This document shows positions 63,216 through 64,000 of a DNA stretch of 64,000 nucleotides, one piece after another (the stretch's first letter is position 1; every line of letters starts with the position of its first letter). Both the position numbers and the translations under genes were made by a program. The notes under the pieces were generated by a model that worked only from the letters and a program-made list of their open reading frames with translations, was not told where the DNA came from and did no database searches. The stretch comes from Pseudomonadota bacterium (GTDB lineage: Bacteria; Pseudomonadota; Gammaproteobacteria; Burkholderiales; Burkholderiaceae_C), in assembly GCA_021805805.1 (NCBI GenBank), contig JAJZEB010000002.1, positions 19,902-83,901 on the forward strand, in the 5' to 3' direction.

Positions 63216-63674
63216 ATGACCCCCATCGAAGCCAGACTCAAGCAACTCGGCATCACGCTGCCCGCGCTCGCCGTGCCGGCCGCAGCCTACGTGCCGTACG
63301 TGCGCAGCGGCAATCTGCTGTTCGCCTCCGGGCACATCAGCAAGCGCGACGGCGCGGTGTTCAAAGGCCAGCTCGGCCGCGACCTCGACACCGCGCAGGG
63401 CAAGGCCGCGGCGCGCGACGTGGCGATCGACCTGCTCGGCACCCTGCAGGCGGCCTGCGGCGACCTGATGCGGGTCAAGCGCATCGTCAAGCTGCTCGGG
63501 CTGGTCAATTCGACGCCGGACTTCACCGAGCAACACCTGGTCATCAACGGTGCCTCCGAGCTGCTTGGCGAGGTATTCGGCGAAACCGGGCAGCATGCGC
63601 GCAGCGCCTTCGGCGTGGCGCAACTGCCGATGGGCGCTGCGGTGGAGATCGAGCTGATCGTCGAAGGGGGGTGA
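63216..63674 (+). CDS. RidA/YjgF/YER057c family protein
   Basis: VPYVRSGNLLFASGHISKRDGAVFKGQLGRDLD...VAQLPMGAAVEIELIVEGG. Confidence 0.92.
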   Translation: MTPIEARLKQLGITLPALAVPAAAYVPYVRSGNLLFASGHISKRDGAVFKGQLGRDLDTAQGKAAARDVAIDLLGTLQAACGDLMRVKRIVKLLGLVNSTPDFTEQHLVINGASELLGEVFGETGQHARSAFGVAQLPMGAAVEIELIVEGG

Positions 63675-63760
63675 GGGCCCCCCTGAGCAAGGCGGCGCGA
63701 GCCGCCTTGCTTCCCCCCCGAGGGGGGACTGCTCGCCCCCTTGGGGCGGCCCTGCGGGCG
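63675..63760. repeat. GC-rich intergenic hairpin cluster downstream of ridA
   Basis: Perfect 11-bp stem AGCAAGGCGGC-GCGA-GCCGCCTTGCT (63686-63711), then CCCCCCGAGGGGGG and GCCCCCTTGGGGC dyads. Confidence 0.85.
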
Positions 63761-63773
63761 CTCGCGTGCCGAG

Positions 63774-64000
63774 CTGGCACGGGTGACACGCTCCGGCTTT
63801 CTGCGTCAGGCGGCCACCGGATGGATCTACACGCTCCGGCACGAATGGCTGGCACGGGTGACACGCTCCGGCTTTCTGCGTCAGGCGGCCACCGGATGGA
63901 TCTACACGCTCCGGCAAGAATGGCTGGCACGGGTGACACGCTCCGGCTTTCTGCGTCAGGCGGCCACCGGCCGGATCTACACGCTCCGGGGCGAAGGGCT
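63774..64000. repeat. 75-bp head-to-tail tandem repeat array, 3 copies visible, continues beyond window
   Basis: ctggcacgggtgacacgctccggctttctgcgtcaggcggccaccgg... begins at 63774, 63849, 63924; a 4th copy appears to start at 63999. Confidence 0.97.

Noticed and set aside
63544-63939. Repeat-derived ORFs (e.g. MSPVPAILAGACRSIRWPPDAESRSV...) as real proteins
   Set aside because: Several frames on both strands are open simultaneously because the period is 3n; no start/RBS or domain support
63774-64000. Edge repeats as a CRISPR array
   Set aside because: The complete 75-bp unit repeats without variable spacers; no cas genes visible

Overview
64 kb of a high-GC proteobacterial chromosome. Gene content and order (gloB-mltD, hemF-nadD-rsfS-rlmH-maf-rng, rpoH-ftsY-rsmD-coaD, secB-grxC-rhodanese-gpmA-ctp-moeB, lplT-alr-radA) look betaproteobacterial, Burkholderiales-like; this is inference, as no search was run. 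The window is mostly housekeeping genes with a few accessory blocks: a putative sigma54-driven 2-oxoacid/acetoin dehydrogenase E1 operon at the left edge, a LysR / CoA-acylating aldehyde dehydrogenase / GMC oxidoreductase block, a four-gene mdtABC-type RND efflux cluster with an outer membrane factor, an FAD-linked oxidase plus glcDEF, and a large c-di-GMP protein. I found no CRISPR array, IS element, prophage or recognisable defence system. The observations most worth a second look are: (1) a perfect CIRCE operator directly upstream of rpoH; (2) a degenerate-GGDEF/globin-sensor/GAF/EAL protein with the globin internal and an extra C-terminal region; (3) a head-to-tail array of a 75-bp repeat behind a GC-rich hairpin cluster, running off the right edge; (4) a -24/-12 promoter with a perfect 14-bp-arm palindrome upstream of the E1 operon; (5) in-frame minisatellites encoding the C-termini of housekeeping proteins (MltD, RsfS, Pth); (6) a palindromic ATGCAT that supplies both start codons of the divergent gloB/methyltransferase pair. 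Start codons were picked by eye and are approximate where alternatives exist.
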